From the NCBI RefSeq assembly GCF_000938265.1, contig NZ_JYFC01000001.1:682001-746000 (forward strand): a stretch of DNA of 64,000 bases, given 5' to 3'. Below are positions 18,034-25,803 of the stretch, piece after piece. Every line of letters starts with the position of its first letter. Within the stretch, counting starts at the first letter, position 1. The notes below the pieces were generated by a model. It saw only the letters and a list, made by a program, of their open reading frames with translations. It ran no database searches and had not been told where the DNA came from. The translations under genes were made by a program, and so were the position numbers. The DNA comes from Agreia bicolorata. Lineage in GTDB: Bacteria; Actinomycetota; Actinomycetes; Actinomycetales; Microbacteriaceae.

Positions 18034-19058
18034 CTCGGTCAACGCTTCCTGACTGGCTTCCGGGCATGCTGGTCGCCGCCTGCGCCGCGGGCATTGCGTT
18101 CCTGTTGCACCTCGCGTTTCCCGTCCTCCCGCTTCTCACTGTTGCGGTGGCCCTCGGCATGATCGTCGCTCAGATTCCGGCGCTGCGCCCCCTGCTCGAC
18201 GGCCCGCTGAAGGCAGGACTCTCACTCTCGGCCCGACGCCTGCTGCGCATCGGCATCGTTCTTCTTGGTCTCAAATTGAGCCTCGTTGACATCGCCGGCC
18301 TCGGCGTCGTGACGATCATCGCGATCGTTCTCGTGGTTATCCTCACGTTCGGCGTCACCCTGCTCCTCGGCCGGATGCTCGGCCTACCCGGCTACCAGCC
18401 GCTGCTCATTGCCGCGGGTTTCTCGATCTGCGGCGCATCCGCCGTGGGCGCCATGAGCGCGGTCACCCGCGCGAAGGATTCGGAGAGCGCGACCCCGATC
18501 GCACTCGTGACGCTGTGCGGCACCCTGGCAATCGCGCTGCTCCCCCTCGCCCGCATCCCGCTCGGCTTCGACGCCGCGGAGTTCGGCACCTGGGTCGGCC
18601 TCAGCGTGCACGACGTGGGTCAGGTCGTCGCGACAGCCCAGATCGCCGGGCCCGTCGCCCTGGCCGCTGCCGTGGTCGTCAAGCTCACCCGCGTTCTGAC
18701 GCTCGCCCCGATGGTGGCGATCGTGGGAGCGGTCGAGCGACGCCGTACCCCGCTTTCCTCCTCCTCGGCCGTTGACGCAGGCACGACGAAGCGCCCGCCC
18801 ATCGTTCCCCTGTTCGTGCTCGGCTTCCTGGCCGCCGTGCTCGTGCGCACAGTCGTCCCGCTTCCGGGCGGGGTGCTCGAGGTGGCCGACGTTCTGCAAA
18901 CGGCCCTTCTCGCCACCGCCCTGTTCGCGCTCGGCACGGGCATCCGGTTCACAGAGCTGGCGCGCACGGGCTGGAAGGCCCTGATCGTGGGCCTCGGCTC
19001 GTGGGTGTTCATCGCGGCGCTCTCGGTGGTCGCCGTGTGGGTGACAACTCGCTCCTGA
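18030..19058 (+). CDS. YeiH-family putative exporter (UPF0324)
   Basis: A 342-residue membrane protein with about ten helices, of the YeiH/UPF0324 family (putative sulfate exporters). Diagnostic stretches are LLRIGIVLLGLKLSL, AAGFSICGASAVGAMSAV and WVGLSVHDVGQVVATA. Its ATG overlaps the pmt stop (ATGA), so it is translationally coupled. Biological substrate is unproven for the family. Confidence 0.88.
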   Translation: MTRSTLPDWLPGMLVAACAAGIAFLLHLAFPVLPLLTVAVALGMIVAQIPALRPLLDGPLKAGLSLSARRLLRIGIVLLGLKLSLVDIAGLGVVTIIAIVLVVILTFGVTLLLGRMLGLPGYQPLLIAAGFSICGASAVGAMSAVTRAKDSESATPIALVTLCGTLAIALLPLARIPLGFDAAEFGTWVGLSVHDVGQVVATAQIAGPVALAAAVVVKLTRVLTLAPMVAIVGAVERRRTPLSSSSAVDAGTTKRPPIVPLFVLGFLAAVLVRTVVPLPGGVLEVADVLQTALLATALFALGTGIRFTELARTGWKALIVGLGSWVFIAALSVVAVWVTTRS

Positions 19059-19082
19059 CATCGTCATGGGTAGCCTGAAGTG

Positions 19083-19595
19083 ATGACACAACGCAACGGA
19101 CAAGAAAGAACCCGCCTCAGTCGTGCCCTTGCCGGAGCCGCCACGGGGCTCCTGATCGTGGCGCTCAGCGCGTGTTCGACCGGCGACGATGCCGGGGAGC
19201 CGACTGCCGCCGCTCGTGGTGGGAGTCTGGATGTCGCCGTCTCCCAGACCTGTACGGAGAACTCGGAGTCCCAGTGCACGCTCGTCAACGGAGAGTATGT
19301 TTTGGTCATCCCCTCGGACTTCACACGAGCCGGCGTCGACTCCGCAGCTGTCGCCAGCAATAACCAGAGCGATCTTGTCGACGTTCGATTCGACGCAGAC
19401 GGGGCAGCGGTACTTCAGTCCGCATCGGCCGCGGTTGCAAGCGCCGGGTCCGATGCTCGACTCGTTCTTCGGGCAGATAACCAGGTCTTCGCTGCCCTCA
19501 CAGTTCCCGAGGCTCTGGAAGGCGACGAGGTGCAGATCGCTCCTTCTTCGACTGTCAGTGCGGAACAACTGGTCGAACTCATCGGATCCAACTGA
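19083..19595 (+). CDS. Small secreted lipoprotein of unknown function
   Basis: A 170-residue protein with a type II signal peptide (ALAGAATGLLIVALSAC, lipobox LSAC), then a soluble domain with two cysteines (QTCTENSESQC). No known domain is recognised. The ATG at 19083 is preceded by TAGCCT (19071-19076) with 6 nt between, a leaderless pattern; the GTG at 19080 is less likely. Confidence 0.75.
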   Translation: MTQRNGQERTRLSRALAGAATGLLIVALSACSTGDDAGEPTAAARGGSLDVAVSQTCTENSESQCTLVNGEYVLVIPSDFTRAGVDSAAVASNNQSDLVDVRFDADGAAVLQSASAAVASAGSDARLVLRADNQVFAALTVPEALEGDEVQIAPSSTVSAEQLVELIGSN

Positions 19596-19619
19596 CCGCA
19601 GATCGATAACGTAGGGCGC

Positions 19620-20351
19620 ATGCTTACCAACGACTACGACAGTTTCGCCGAGGCGTACGCAGCCGCGAACGAGAGCAACTTCGCCAATGCTCACTACGAG
19701 CGGCCCGCGGTGCTCGCACTGGCTGGCGACGTGAGCGGCCACAACATCCTCGACGCAGGATGTGGGGCGGGCCCCCTGACTGCTGCGCTCCGCGATCGGG
19801 GAGCCACGGTGACAGGACTGGATCTCAGCGCCGAGATGATAGCGCTGGCCCGGCGCAGACTCGGAGAGGATGCGGACCTGCGCGTGGGCGACATCAGCGA
19901 CCCACTGCCGTTCGCCGACGCGTCATTCGACGAGGTGACCGCGTCGCTCGTCTTGCATTACTTGGAGGACTGGGGTCCTACCCTCACCGAGTTCCGAAGG
20001 ATTCTCCGGCCGGGCGGACGTCTGATCGCATCGGTAGATCATCCGTTCGTCGCGTACACGTTCCGGCAGCCGTGGCCCGACTACTTCACCCCTGACACCT
20101 ACACGTTCACCTGGACGATCGGTGAGCACTCCGCACCCATGAAGTTCTGGCGAAAGTCCTTGGGAGCGATGACCGAAGCGTTCACGGATGCCGGGTTCCG
20201 GCTCTCCGTCATCAGCGAGCCTCAGCCCGACCCGGCCTCGCGTGAGTTGTTCCCGGATGACTTCGAGCGGCAGGCCACGACGCCCGGTTTTCTGTTCTTT
20301 GTCGTGGAGGTACCGATCCCATCGGCGCTCCCGGTCAGTGCAACACCTTGA
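19620..20351 (+). CDS. Class I SAM-dependent methyltransferase
   Basis: A 243-residue Methyltransf_11-type enzyme. Motif I is ILDAGCGAGPLTAAL (about 43-57), motif II VTGLDLSAEMI, and post-motif FDEVTASLVLHYLEDW followed by LRPGGRLI. Substrate is unknown. TAACGT (19607-19612) lies 7 nt before the ATG, a leaderless pattern. The 3' end overlaps the convergent SMR exporter gene by 17 nt. Confidence 0.88.
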   Translation: MLTNDYDSFAEAYAAANESNFANAHYERPAVLALAGDVSGHNILDAGCGAGPLTAALRDRGATVTGLDLSAEMIALARRRLGEDADLRVGDISDPLPFADASFDEVTASLVLHYLEDWGPTLTEFRRILRPGGRLIASVDHPFVAYTFRQPWPDYFTPDTYTFTWTIGEHSAPMKFWRKSLGAMTEAFTDAGFRLSVISEPQPDPASRELFPDDFERQATTPGFLFFVVEVPIPSALPVSATP

Positions 20352-20649
20352 GCCCCACGACGCAGGCCACGATGCCGATCACGAGAAGCAGCTTCACGAG
20401 CGACACTCCCTCTCCCCCGAAGAACATCGCGTAGCCCACCGTGAGGGCTGCGCCGATGCCGACCCACACGGCATAGGACGTGCCGACAGGGATGTCGCGC
20501 ATCGCATATGCGAGGCCGAGCATGCTGAGAATGAGGGCGACGACGAAAGTGAGCGTCGGCCAGAGCTTCGTGAAGCCCTCCGACTTTCCGAGGGCGGTCG
20601 CCCACACGGCCTCGAGAATTCCGGAGATGACAAGGATGATCCAAGACAT
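20335..20649 (-). CDS. gdx: Guanidinium exporter (Gdx/SugE-type SMR protein)
   Basis: A 104-residue, four-helix small multidrug resistance protein. Residues that define the Gdx guanidinium-exporter subtype are all in place by position: Glu13, Trp16, Ser42, Tyr59 and Trp62, along with Lys22 and the GFTKLWP stretch of the SugE group. It works as an antiparallel dimer exchanging guanidinium for protons. Directly upstream is a guanidine-III riboswitch (20672-20712) and an RBS hairpin (20657-20670), which independently support the substrate assignment. Confidence 0.94.
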   Translation of the reverse strand: MSWIILVISGILEAVWATALGKSEGFTKLWPTLTFVVALILSMLGLAYAMRDIPVGTSYAVWVGIGAALTVGYAMFFGGEGVSLVKLLLVIGIVACVVGLKVLH

Positions 20650-20656
20650 GACTGTT

Positions 20657-20670
20657 CCACTCCTTAGTGG
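20657..20670 (-). promoter_or_regulatory. Hairpin holding the gdx ribosome-binding site
   Basis: On the minus strand CCACT-AAGG-AGTGG forms a 5-bp stem whose loop and 3' arm contain the AAGGAG Shine-Dalgarno sequence of gdx. It directly follows the riboswitch, so it is the likely expression platform for translational control. Confidence 0.65.
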
Positions 20671-20671
20671 T

Positions 20672-20712
20672 GGTCAGTCTTGTCGCGTTCCGGGTACTGC
20701 GCCCTCGTCCGG
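20672..20712 (-). promoter_or_regulatory. Guanidine-III (ykkC-III) riboswitch aptamer
   Basis: A 41-nt minus-strand element with the class III layout: CCGGACGAGG at the 5' end, then GCGCAGTACCCGG, then GCGACAAGACTG. The two CCGG segments can pair (P1). CAGT can pair with ACTG to form the pseudoknot helix, where described aptamers have CCGT/ACGG, so the change is a compensatory one. The conserved ACGAGG and ACAAGAC elements are kept. It sits 22 nt before the gdx start and would turn on exporter translation when guanidine binds. Confidence 0.9.
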
Positions 20713-20788
20713 TGGCCATCGTTCCGGGCCATCACAAGAGACTTTCACGGCATCCTGCGAATTCTGTGTGCAGCGCCGATGCCGCCGC

Positions 20789-21625
20789 TCACGCGAACGT
20801 CTGGTGACCCACCACCTGCAACAGGGCGAGCTTCTCGGCCGCCTCGGTTCCGGGCGACGCCGTGAGCACGAGCAGCGCCTGAGACAGGTTCTCGGTGAAG
20901 AGCGCCTGGCAGTCGACCTCGATCTCGCCGATTTCCGGGTGCACGAGAGTCTTGTGGTCGTCGAAGCGGTTACGCACCTCGTGCAGTTCCCAGATCGTCG
21001 CGAACTTCTCGCTCGTCGACAGCAGCTCGGAGACGATCGCCCGGCCGCGCTCGGAGCCGCCCGACGCCGACACAGATGCGCGCAGGGCGGCGACCTGGAT
21101 GCGGCTCTGATGGTCGTGGTCGCGCTGCGGATACCGGCTGCGCGCCCCGGGGTCGGTGAACCAGCGGTAGACGGCGCTCGCGGCAAGGCCGGTGAACCGC
21201 GTCTCGTCGCCGAGCAGCGCGGTCGCCATCGCGTTCTGCGCGAGCGTCTCGCCCAGGTCTGAGAGCACGAGCGCGGGAGTGTCGTCGAGCCGGTCGAGAA
21301 CACGCATCAGGGCGGGCGCGACATGGTGCGTCGCGAGTGCCCGCCGCGGCGCGTTGTGTCCGGTCAGCCGGAACAGGTGGTCGCGCTCGTCGGGAGTCAG
21401 GCGCAGTCCGCGGGCGATCGCGGCCACCATCTGCTCCGAGGGCTGCGGGCCGCGCTGCTGCTCGAGTCGCGAGTAGTAGTCGGTCGACATGCCCACCAGG
21501 AGGGCGACCTCCTCACGCTTCAGACCGGGAGTGCGGCGTCGCGATCCGTCGAGCAGTCCGACGTCACGCGGTTTCAGCGCCTCGCGGCGACGCCGGAGAA
21601 AGTCTGCGAGAGCGGGTCTGTCCAT
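20789..21625 (-). CDS. XRE-family regulator with MmyB-like ligand domain
   Basis: A 278-residue regulator. The N-terminal helix-turn-helix covers GLKREEVALLVGMSTDYYSRLEQQRG; the remainder is the MmyB-like (PAS-type) ligand-binding domain with LVLSDLGETLAQN and a C-terminal HPEIGEIEVDCQ segment. The reading frame is open for 43 codons upstream, but protein similarity begins at MDRPALADFLRRRRE, so the ATG at 21625 is chosen. It is divergent from the SDR gene, a frequent pairing in actinobacteria where the regulator controls its neighbour. Confidence 0.88.
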   Translation of the reverse strand: MDRPALADFLRRRREALKPRDVGLLDGSRRRTPGLKREEVALLVGMSTDYYSRLEQQRGPQPSEQMVAAIARGLRLTPDERDHLFRLTGHNAPRRALATHHVAPALMRVLDRLDDTPALVLSDLGETLAQNAMATALLGDETRFTGLAASAVYRWFTDPGARSRYPQRDHDHQSRIQVAALRASVSASGGSERGRAIVSELLSTSEKFATIWELHEVRNRFDDHKTLVHPEIGEIEVDCQALFTENLSQALLVLTASPGTEAAEKLALLQVVGHQTFA

Positions 21626-21725
21626 GTGTCCATCGTGGCGGTGCGCGGCCGACGCAACAAGGGACTGCGAATCCGTGGACAAGCGCTCCCTTCTGCGCCG
21701 TGCGCGATCGGTGTTGAGTCGAGCC

Positions 21726-22724
21726 ATGAACATCACCGGAAACACCATTTTCATCCCCGGCGCAACGTCGGGACTCGGACTCGGCCTGGCCCTGCGCTTT
21801 CAGGCAGCCGGCAACCATGTGATCGTCGGCGGGCGCCGCACCGAGCTGCTCGACCGCATCGCCACCGAGCACCCCGGAATCGACGCCGTGCAGATCGACA
21901 CCGCCGACCCCTCCTCCATCGAGAAGGCCACGCAGCAGGTCGTCGCCGAGCACCCCGAACTCGACACCGTGATTCTGATGGCCGGAATCATGGAGTTCGA
22001 AGACCTGCACACGGCCGACTTCCTCGAGACCGCCGAGCGCACCATCGCCACGAACCTGCTCGGTCCGATCCGGCTCATCGCGGCACTCGTGCCGCACCTG
22101 TCGAGCCGCCCGTCGGCCACGATCATGACGGTCTCCTCCGGCCTCGCCTTCGTGCCGCTGCCGGCCACGCCCACCTACAGCGCGACCAAGGCCGCCATCC
22201 ATTCGTTCTCGCAGAGCCTGCGCGTGCAGCTGGCCGACACGAGCATCCAGGTACTGGAACTCGCCCCGCCCGCGGTCGCCACGACCCTGCTCGGCCAAGA
22301 GAACGATCCCCACGCGATGCCGGTCGACGAGTTCCTCGACGAGACCATGTCCATCCTCGAGGCGAATCCGGATGCGACGGAGATTCTCGTAGACCGCGTG
22401 CGGTTCCTGAGATTCGCCGAGGCCGAGGCCGTTTCGACAACGTTCTCGCCCTGCTCAGCGGTCGTGTTTGACCGCGGAGAATGGGTCCGGGAACGTCTCG
22501 CTGACAGCGAAACGGGCACTAGATGCTCCGGCGGAGGCGAAGAAGAACGACGTGAACCAGAAGAAGATCTGGGTCGTCGCGGTCAGCACATCCAGGCTGA
22601 ACAGCACAGCTGCCACCGCGAGCAACAACGGGCAGAGCGAATCGCCGATCACGAACGACCGCGCCGATCAAGCCTCATAACAAGGAGAGCGCTCCCCGTC
22701 TTGAGCACAGAGACAACTCGATAG
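21726..22724 (+). pseudogene. SDR family oxidoreductase with 3' frameshift
   Basis: The first ~235 codons encode a short-chain dehydrogenase (GATSGLGLGLAL cofactor loop, NAG-like LMAGIM, catalytic Ser in VSSG, YSATK Tyr-Lys pair). Compared with the decayed second copy (24.7-25.1 kb), one base is missing near 22424-22431. The normal C-terminus (GRFDNVLALLSGRV, which would end at 22471) is therefore lost and the frame runs on to 22724 through an MFS remnant. The catalytic core is intact, so the protein could still be active with an aberrant ~95-residue tail. It is divergent from the XRE gene. Confidence 0.75.
22488..22652 (-). pseudogene. Fragment of an MFS transporter gene
   Basis: The minus-strand translation contains AVLFSLDVLTATTQ, SFFFASAGASSA and VSETFP, which align with AVLFSMDVLNATTQ, SFFFASAGASSA and VSETFP in the intact MFS protein at 26.9-28.4 kb. 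Only about 50 codons survive, with no start or end of the transporter. It abuts the 3' end of the frameshifted SDR. The divergence (many substitutions) suggests a related but distinct transporter rather than a recent copy. Confidence 0.7.
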
Positions 22725-22933
22725 TGGGAGTGAAGGACGGGTCGGGAAAAGTGTGGACGATTCGTCGACACGCAACATAGCCGACTAGCTTCATCCAGGT
22801 CTTACGGGTGTCTCATAGCTAAATAACACGTTCCTGAGTTTTCGGCAGATGGTTGTGACAGAGGTAAGGAATGTTATCCGTGAGACCTCAAGTCTCATTC
22901 GTGCTCTTGTTTGGGTGCCATACGAATGCGAGC
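22653..22933. other. Low-GC intergenic stretch without a recognised gene
   Basis: About 280 nt that are visibly richer in A/T than the surroundings. They contain a small GAGAC/GTCTC hairpin (around 22884-22899) and a possible promoter (TTGTGA near 22853) ahead of the secreted-protein gene. Nothing else is recognised. Confidence 0.4.
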
Positions 22934-23899
22934 ATGAAGTTGTACCCCAAACGAGGGGTGCTCGTATTGAAAGGCAGTATCTTGATAAAAAACAGTAGAG
23001 CTACCGCATCAATGTTGATAGGCGCCACGTTGGTGCTGGGTTCGATGGTCGCGGCCCCTTCGGTTGCCGGCGCAGAGCCGCTGGACAGGACACAGACTGC
23101 CGAATCGGCTCTAGGGGCGCTCGGTCTTCTCTCACCTGTCGGTGCCGAGGTCGGTGACGATGCTCGCGCTCTCGATGTGGACAGTGCTCAGCAGTCGAGC
23201 GCGTCTCTGTCGCTAAGCACGGGGCTCACCGTGCAGCACGAGAACCGTACCGTCAGCATCACGCCGGGAGCTGACACTACGTCCGCCCAGACCGGCGCAT
23301 CTGGTTCGCTGATCTACGGAACAGACGGCTCCTACGACTATGCATTCACCGGACCGGGCCACGCCCTCAACGCTGGCTACGCCGTCATCAACGACGCCTC
23401 CGCTCCGACCGAGTACAGGTTCAATGTTGCCGTCGATGGTGCGCCTGCCACCCTTGAGCTCACGGAAGGGTCGGTCGCCATCAAGGACGCTGCCGGCACG
23501 ACGGTCAATGTCATCAATCCGGCTTGGGCGGTGGATGCCTCGGGGGCCAGTATTAGTACGAGCTTCTCGCTCGACGGCAGTACCCTCGTGCAGCACGTCG
23601 AACACGCGGGCGCCGCGTACCCCGTCGTTGCGGACCCGAGCCTGGCGTGCGACATCGCCTGGTGCACTGTCATGTTCGATAAGACCGAGACGAAGACAGC
23701 TTCCGCGTCGTTGGCTGCCGCGGGAGCTCTTCTCTGCGGCTCGGCAGCGGTCGCCAATGTTTACGTCGGTGCTGCCTGCACCGCTTACGCCGCGGTTTTC
23801 TTCGTGGCATCAGTGCAGGCAGATAACTCCGGTCAGTGCGTGGGTGCGCGCTTCCTGAGAATCGGAGGGTCCTTGCATCCGGTCATCCAGGACTGCTAG
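22934..23899 (+). CDS. Secreted protein of unknown function with cysteine-rich hydrophobic C-terminus
   Basis: A signal peptide (MLIGATLVLGSMVAAPSVAGA, AxA-type cleavage before EP) is followed by a beta-rich region ending YPVVADPS, a motif seen in many actinobacterial secreted proteins of unknown role. After that comes a ~80-residue tail with six cysteines (CDIAWC, LLC, AAC, GQC, QDC) around a hydrophobic stretch. The start is uncertain: ATG 22871, ATG 22934, TTG 22967 and TTG 22982 (AAAGG 7 nt upstream) are all in frame. Its 5' part has lower GC and looser codon use than its neighbours, hinting at acquisition. The next gene starts 26 nt downstream. Confidence 0.7.
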   Translation: MKLYPKRGVLVLKGSILIKNSRATASMLIGATLVLGSMVAAPSVAGAEPLDRTQTAESALGALGLLSPVGAEVGDDARALDVDSAQQSSASLSLSTGLTVQHENRTVSITPGADTTSAQTGASGSLIYGTDGSYDYAFTGPGHALNAGYAVINDASAPTEYRFNVAVDGAPATLELTEGSVAIKDAAGTTVNVINPAWAVDASGASISTSFSLDGSTLVQHVEHAGAAYPVVADPSLACDIAWCTVMFDKTETKTASASLAAAGALLCGSAAVANVYVGAACTAYAAVFFVASVQADNSGQCVGARFLRIGGSLHPVIQDC

Positions 23900-23925
23900 A
23901 CAGAGTGACGAGCGAGGAGAACCAC

Positions 23926-24171
23926 ATGTCGAATACGCGAGATCTGAGTTCAGCCATGCGCCATGAGCTGCGAAATCCCGTCATCGGTGTGCTGGCGATC
24001 ATCCTCTATGGCGGATCGGCGGTTCTCCTGCTGCTCTTCTGGTTCACCGACTTACGCAGCGATCTGGCTCCTTTCGTGGGCCAAGGTATTCCCATCGTTG
24101 TCGTGATTTTCACTGTCGCAATCGGTCTCCGCGCACGGAAGCGAATGCGCGCAGGCGACCCCAGGCGCTGA
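23926..24171 (+). CDS. Small two-helix membrane protein
   Basis: An 81-residue protein beginning MSNTRDLSSAMRHELRN, with two hydrophobic helices (about 22-43 and 52-67) and a basic tail (RARKRMRAGDPRR). A GAGGAG ribosome-binding site 6-7 nt before the ATG at 23926 fixes the start, although the frame is open further upstream. It directly follows the secreted protein gene and is probably co-transcribed. No family is recognised; a membrane partner or immunity-type role would be a guess. Confidence 0.65.
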   Translation: MSNTRDLSSAMRHELRNPVIGVLAIILYGGSAVLLLLFWFTDLRSDLAPFVGQGIPIVVVIFTVAIGLRARKRMRAGDPRR

Positions 24172-24188
24172 CCTGAGGAACGGACGAC

Positions 24189-24225
24189 GAGACCCCTGAC
24201 CCCCATTTTGGAAGGCGGGGGTCTC
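24189..24225 (+). terminator. Likely intrinsic terminator
   Basis: GAGACCCC (24189-24196) pairs with GGGGTCTC (24218-24225), extended by an inner C-rich/G-rich pairing. It lies 18 nt after the stop of the two-helix protein gene. The T-tract is poor (GCTT), so termination efficiency is uncertain. Confidence 0.55.
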
Positions 24226-24417
24226 TCGCTTAACGATCGTGCACCGAACCGCGGACGCCTCTCCCTGTAGGTGCGACGCCTTGAAGCCCAGGGGATCCGT
24301 GACAGGTCCGACGCGCACCGCGCCACCGAGCGATCACAGCAGTAGAGGGCAGCGAACCTACCGGATGCAGATTGTCCTCTCTCAGGCCATTCCGCCGATC
24401 TTTCAGCGATCACACTT

Positions 24418-24633
24418 TCAGTCCAGAAATGGAGGGTTGCCCACAGCGAGTTCGGCTACCTCGACGACGGCATCGTGCTGCATGACCGGGTAGTAGTTCT
24501 CGCGGAGTTGCTCGGCGAAACTGGCCATGTCCGTGTCTGCAGGCTGGTGAGTGTTCTCGGGGGTCAGAGTGTTGAACCGATAGCAGTTGACGGAGGTAAC
24601 CCAGCCTGTCAGCGACTTGGCGGCGGGTGATCG
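24418..24633 (-). pseudogene. Unidentified gene remnant (C-terminal end)
   Basis: The minus strand is open from a TGA at 24636-24634 down to a TGA at 24418 and reads like a genuine C-terminus, for example VTSVNCYRF, FAEQLRENYYPVM, VVEVAELAVGNPPFLD, with G/C-biased third positions. There is no convincing start codon before Met in DTDMASF. I do not recognise the family. It lies head-to-head with the decayed SDR copy in the scarred region, which favours a truncated gene. The stretch 24226-24417 upstream of it holds nothing recognisable. Confidence 0.35.
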
Positions 24634-24656
24634 TCAAGAACGAAAATGGAAGGTCC

Positions 24657-25074
24657 GACCTGCGCGTTCGATCCGCCTCGTCGTGGCCCTCGTAACGCAC
24701 CTGGCGTCCCGCCGTCGACCGCGATCATGACGGTCTCCTCCGGACTCGCCTTCGTGCCGCTGCCGGCCACGCCCACCTACAGCGCGACCAAAGCCGCCAT
24801 CCATTCGTTCTCGCAGAGCCTGCGCGTGCAGCTGGCCGACACCGCGATCGAGGTTCTCGAGCTCGCGCCGCCGGCGGTCGCCACGAGCCTCATGGGCCAG
24901 GAGGGCCACCCGAATGCGATGCCGGTCGACGAGTTCCTCGACGAGACCATGTCGATCCTCGAATCGAATCCGGATGCGACGGAAATTCTCGTAGACCGCG
25001 TGCGGTTCCTGAGATTCGCCGAGGCCGAAGGCCGTTTCGACAACGTTCTTTCCCTGCTCAGCGGTCGCGTTTGA
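24657..25074 (+). pseudogene. 5'-truncated, decayed copy of the SDR gene
   Basis: From about 24718 the frame encodes IMTVSSGLAFVPLPATP, YSATKAAIHSFSQSL and ends GRFDNVLSLLSGRV, nearly identical to the 3' half of the SDR at 21.7 kb. Similarity continues upstream to about 24657 at DNA level but with at least two single-base deletions (near 24667 and 24706), and the cofactor-binding N-terminus is absent. The last ~160 nt are the most similar to the other copy. It cannot make a functional dehydrogenase. Confidence 0.8.
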
Positions 25075-25119
25075 CCGACAACCGTCTCACGGGCACGGCG
25101 CGAGTGAAATGATTGGCCG

Positions 25120-25803
25120 GTGTACTCCGAGACCCAACTGCCGCAGGGCGCGGTGCTGTGGCGGTCACACGACAGCGCAGGTGGGGCGGTCGTACCCGCC
25201 GACGGGTGCGTCGACCTGATACTTCGTGACGGCTAGGTAGACGTGGCTGGGCCCTCGACGCGATGGATCACAACGGGTCGCGATGGAGCGAGCGGATCGT
25301 TCGGCCTCAGGCTCCTTCCCGGGCGAGCTGGCCATCTCCTCGGCATCGACCTCCATGAATTCGCGGATTGGCTCATCCCTCTCGACGACCTCGTCGGCCG
25401 TGGCCTGGCGATGCGGCTACGTGAGGCGATGATTCCGCTCGAGGTCGGGGCGGGGGCCCACGGGGCTCTCGCCTCGATCGCGGCTGAGGTCGCAGAGTCG
25501 AGCCGGTGGTCGGAGTCAGTGCGCGAGGCGGCCTCCGATGCGCTACCGGCAGAAGTCGTCTCAGGGGAGATGAGCGGTTCCGCCCGTTCCTTCCGAAGGC
25601 GCATGCTGGCAACGTTCGGTTACGGGTACGCCACCCTTGTGCGTCTAGAACGAGCTCGCCGAGCGCAGAGACTGCTGCGTTCGGGATCGCCGATCGCATC
25701 GGCGGCGGCGGAAGCGGGCTTCGCGGACCAGCCCCATCTTTCACGGGAGTTCCGGAGGCTGGTCGGCGAGAGCCCCGCTCAGTTCGCAGCGAGCTCAGCA
25801 TAA
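25120..25803 (+). pseudogene. AraC-type regulator interrupted by one in-frame TAG
   Basis: From GTG 25120 the frame reads VYSETQLPQGAVLWRSHD, then PADGCVDLILRDG, then TAG (25234-25236, codon 39), then continues without a break as VDVAGPSTRW to a C-terminal AraC helix-turn-helix (FGYGYATLVRLERARRAQRL, IASAAAEAGFADQPHLSREFRRLVGESP) ending at 25803. The N-terminal part matches the sensor domain found before AraC domains. A single G-to-T change from GAG would explain the stop. Downstream GTG starts could still yield a shorter regulator, so it may be a recent or partial inactivation. It overlaps the convergent VOC gene by 25 nt. Confidence 0.8.

Noticed and set aside
16258-18042. 594-codon minus-strand frame opposite pmt
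   Set aside because: Shadow of the mannosyltransferase gene; Arg/Glu/Asp-rich with no membrane or domain pattern.
22455-22724. The out-of-frame extension of the SDR as a genuine extra domain
   Set aside because: The extension is antisense to a recognisable MFS fragment and arises from a one-base difference from the sister copy.
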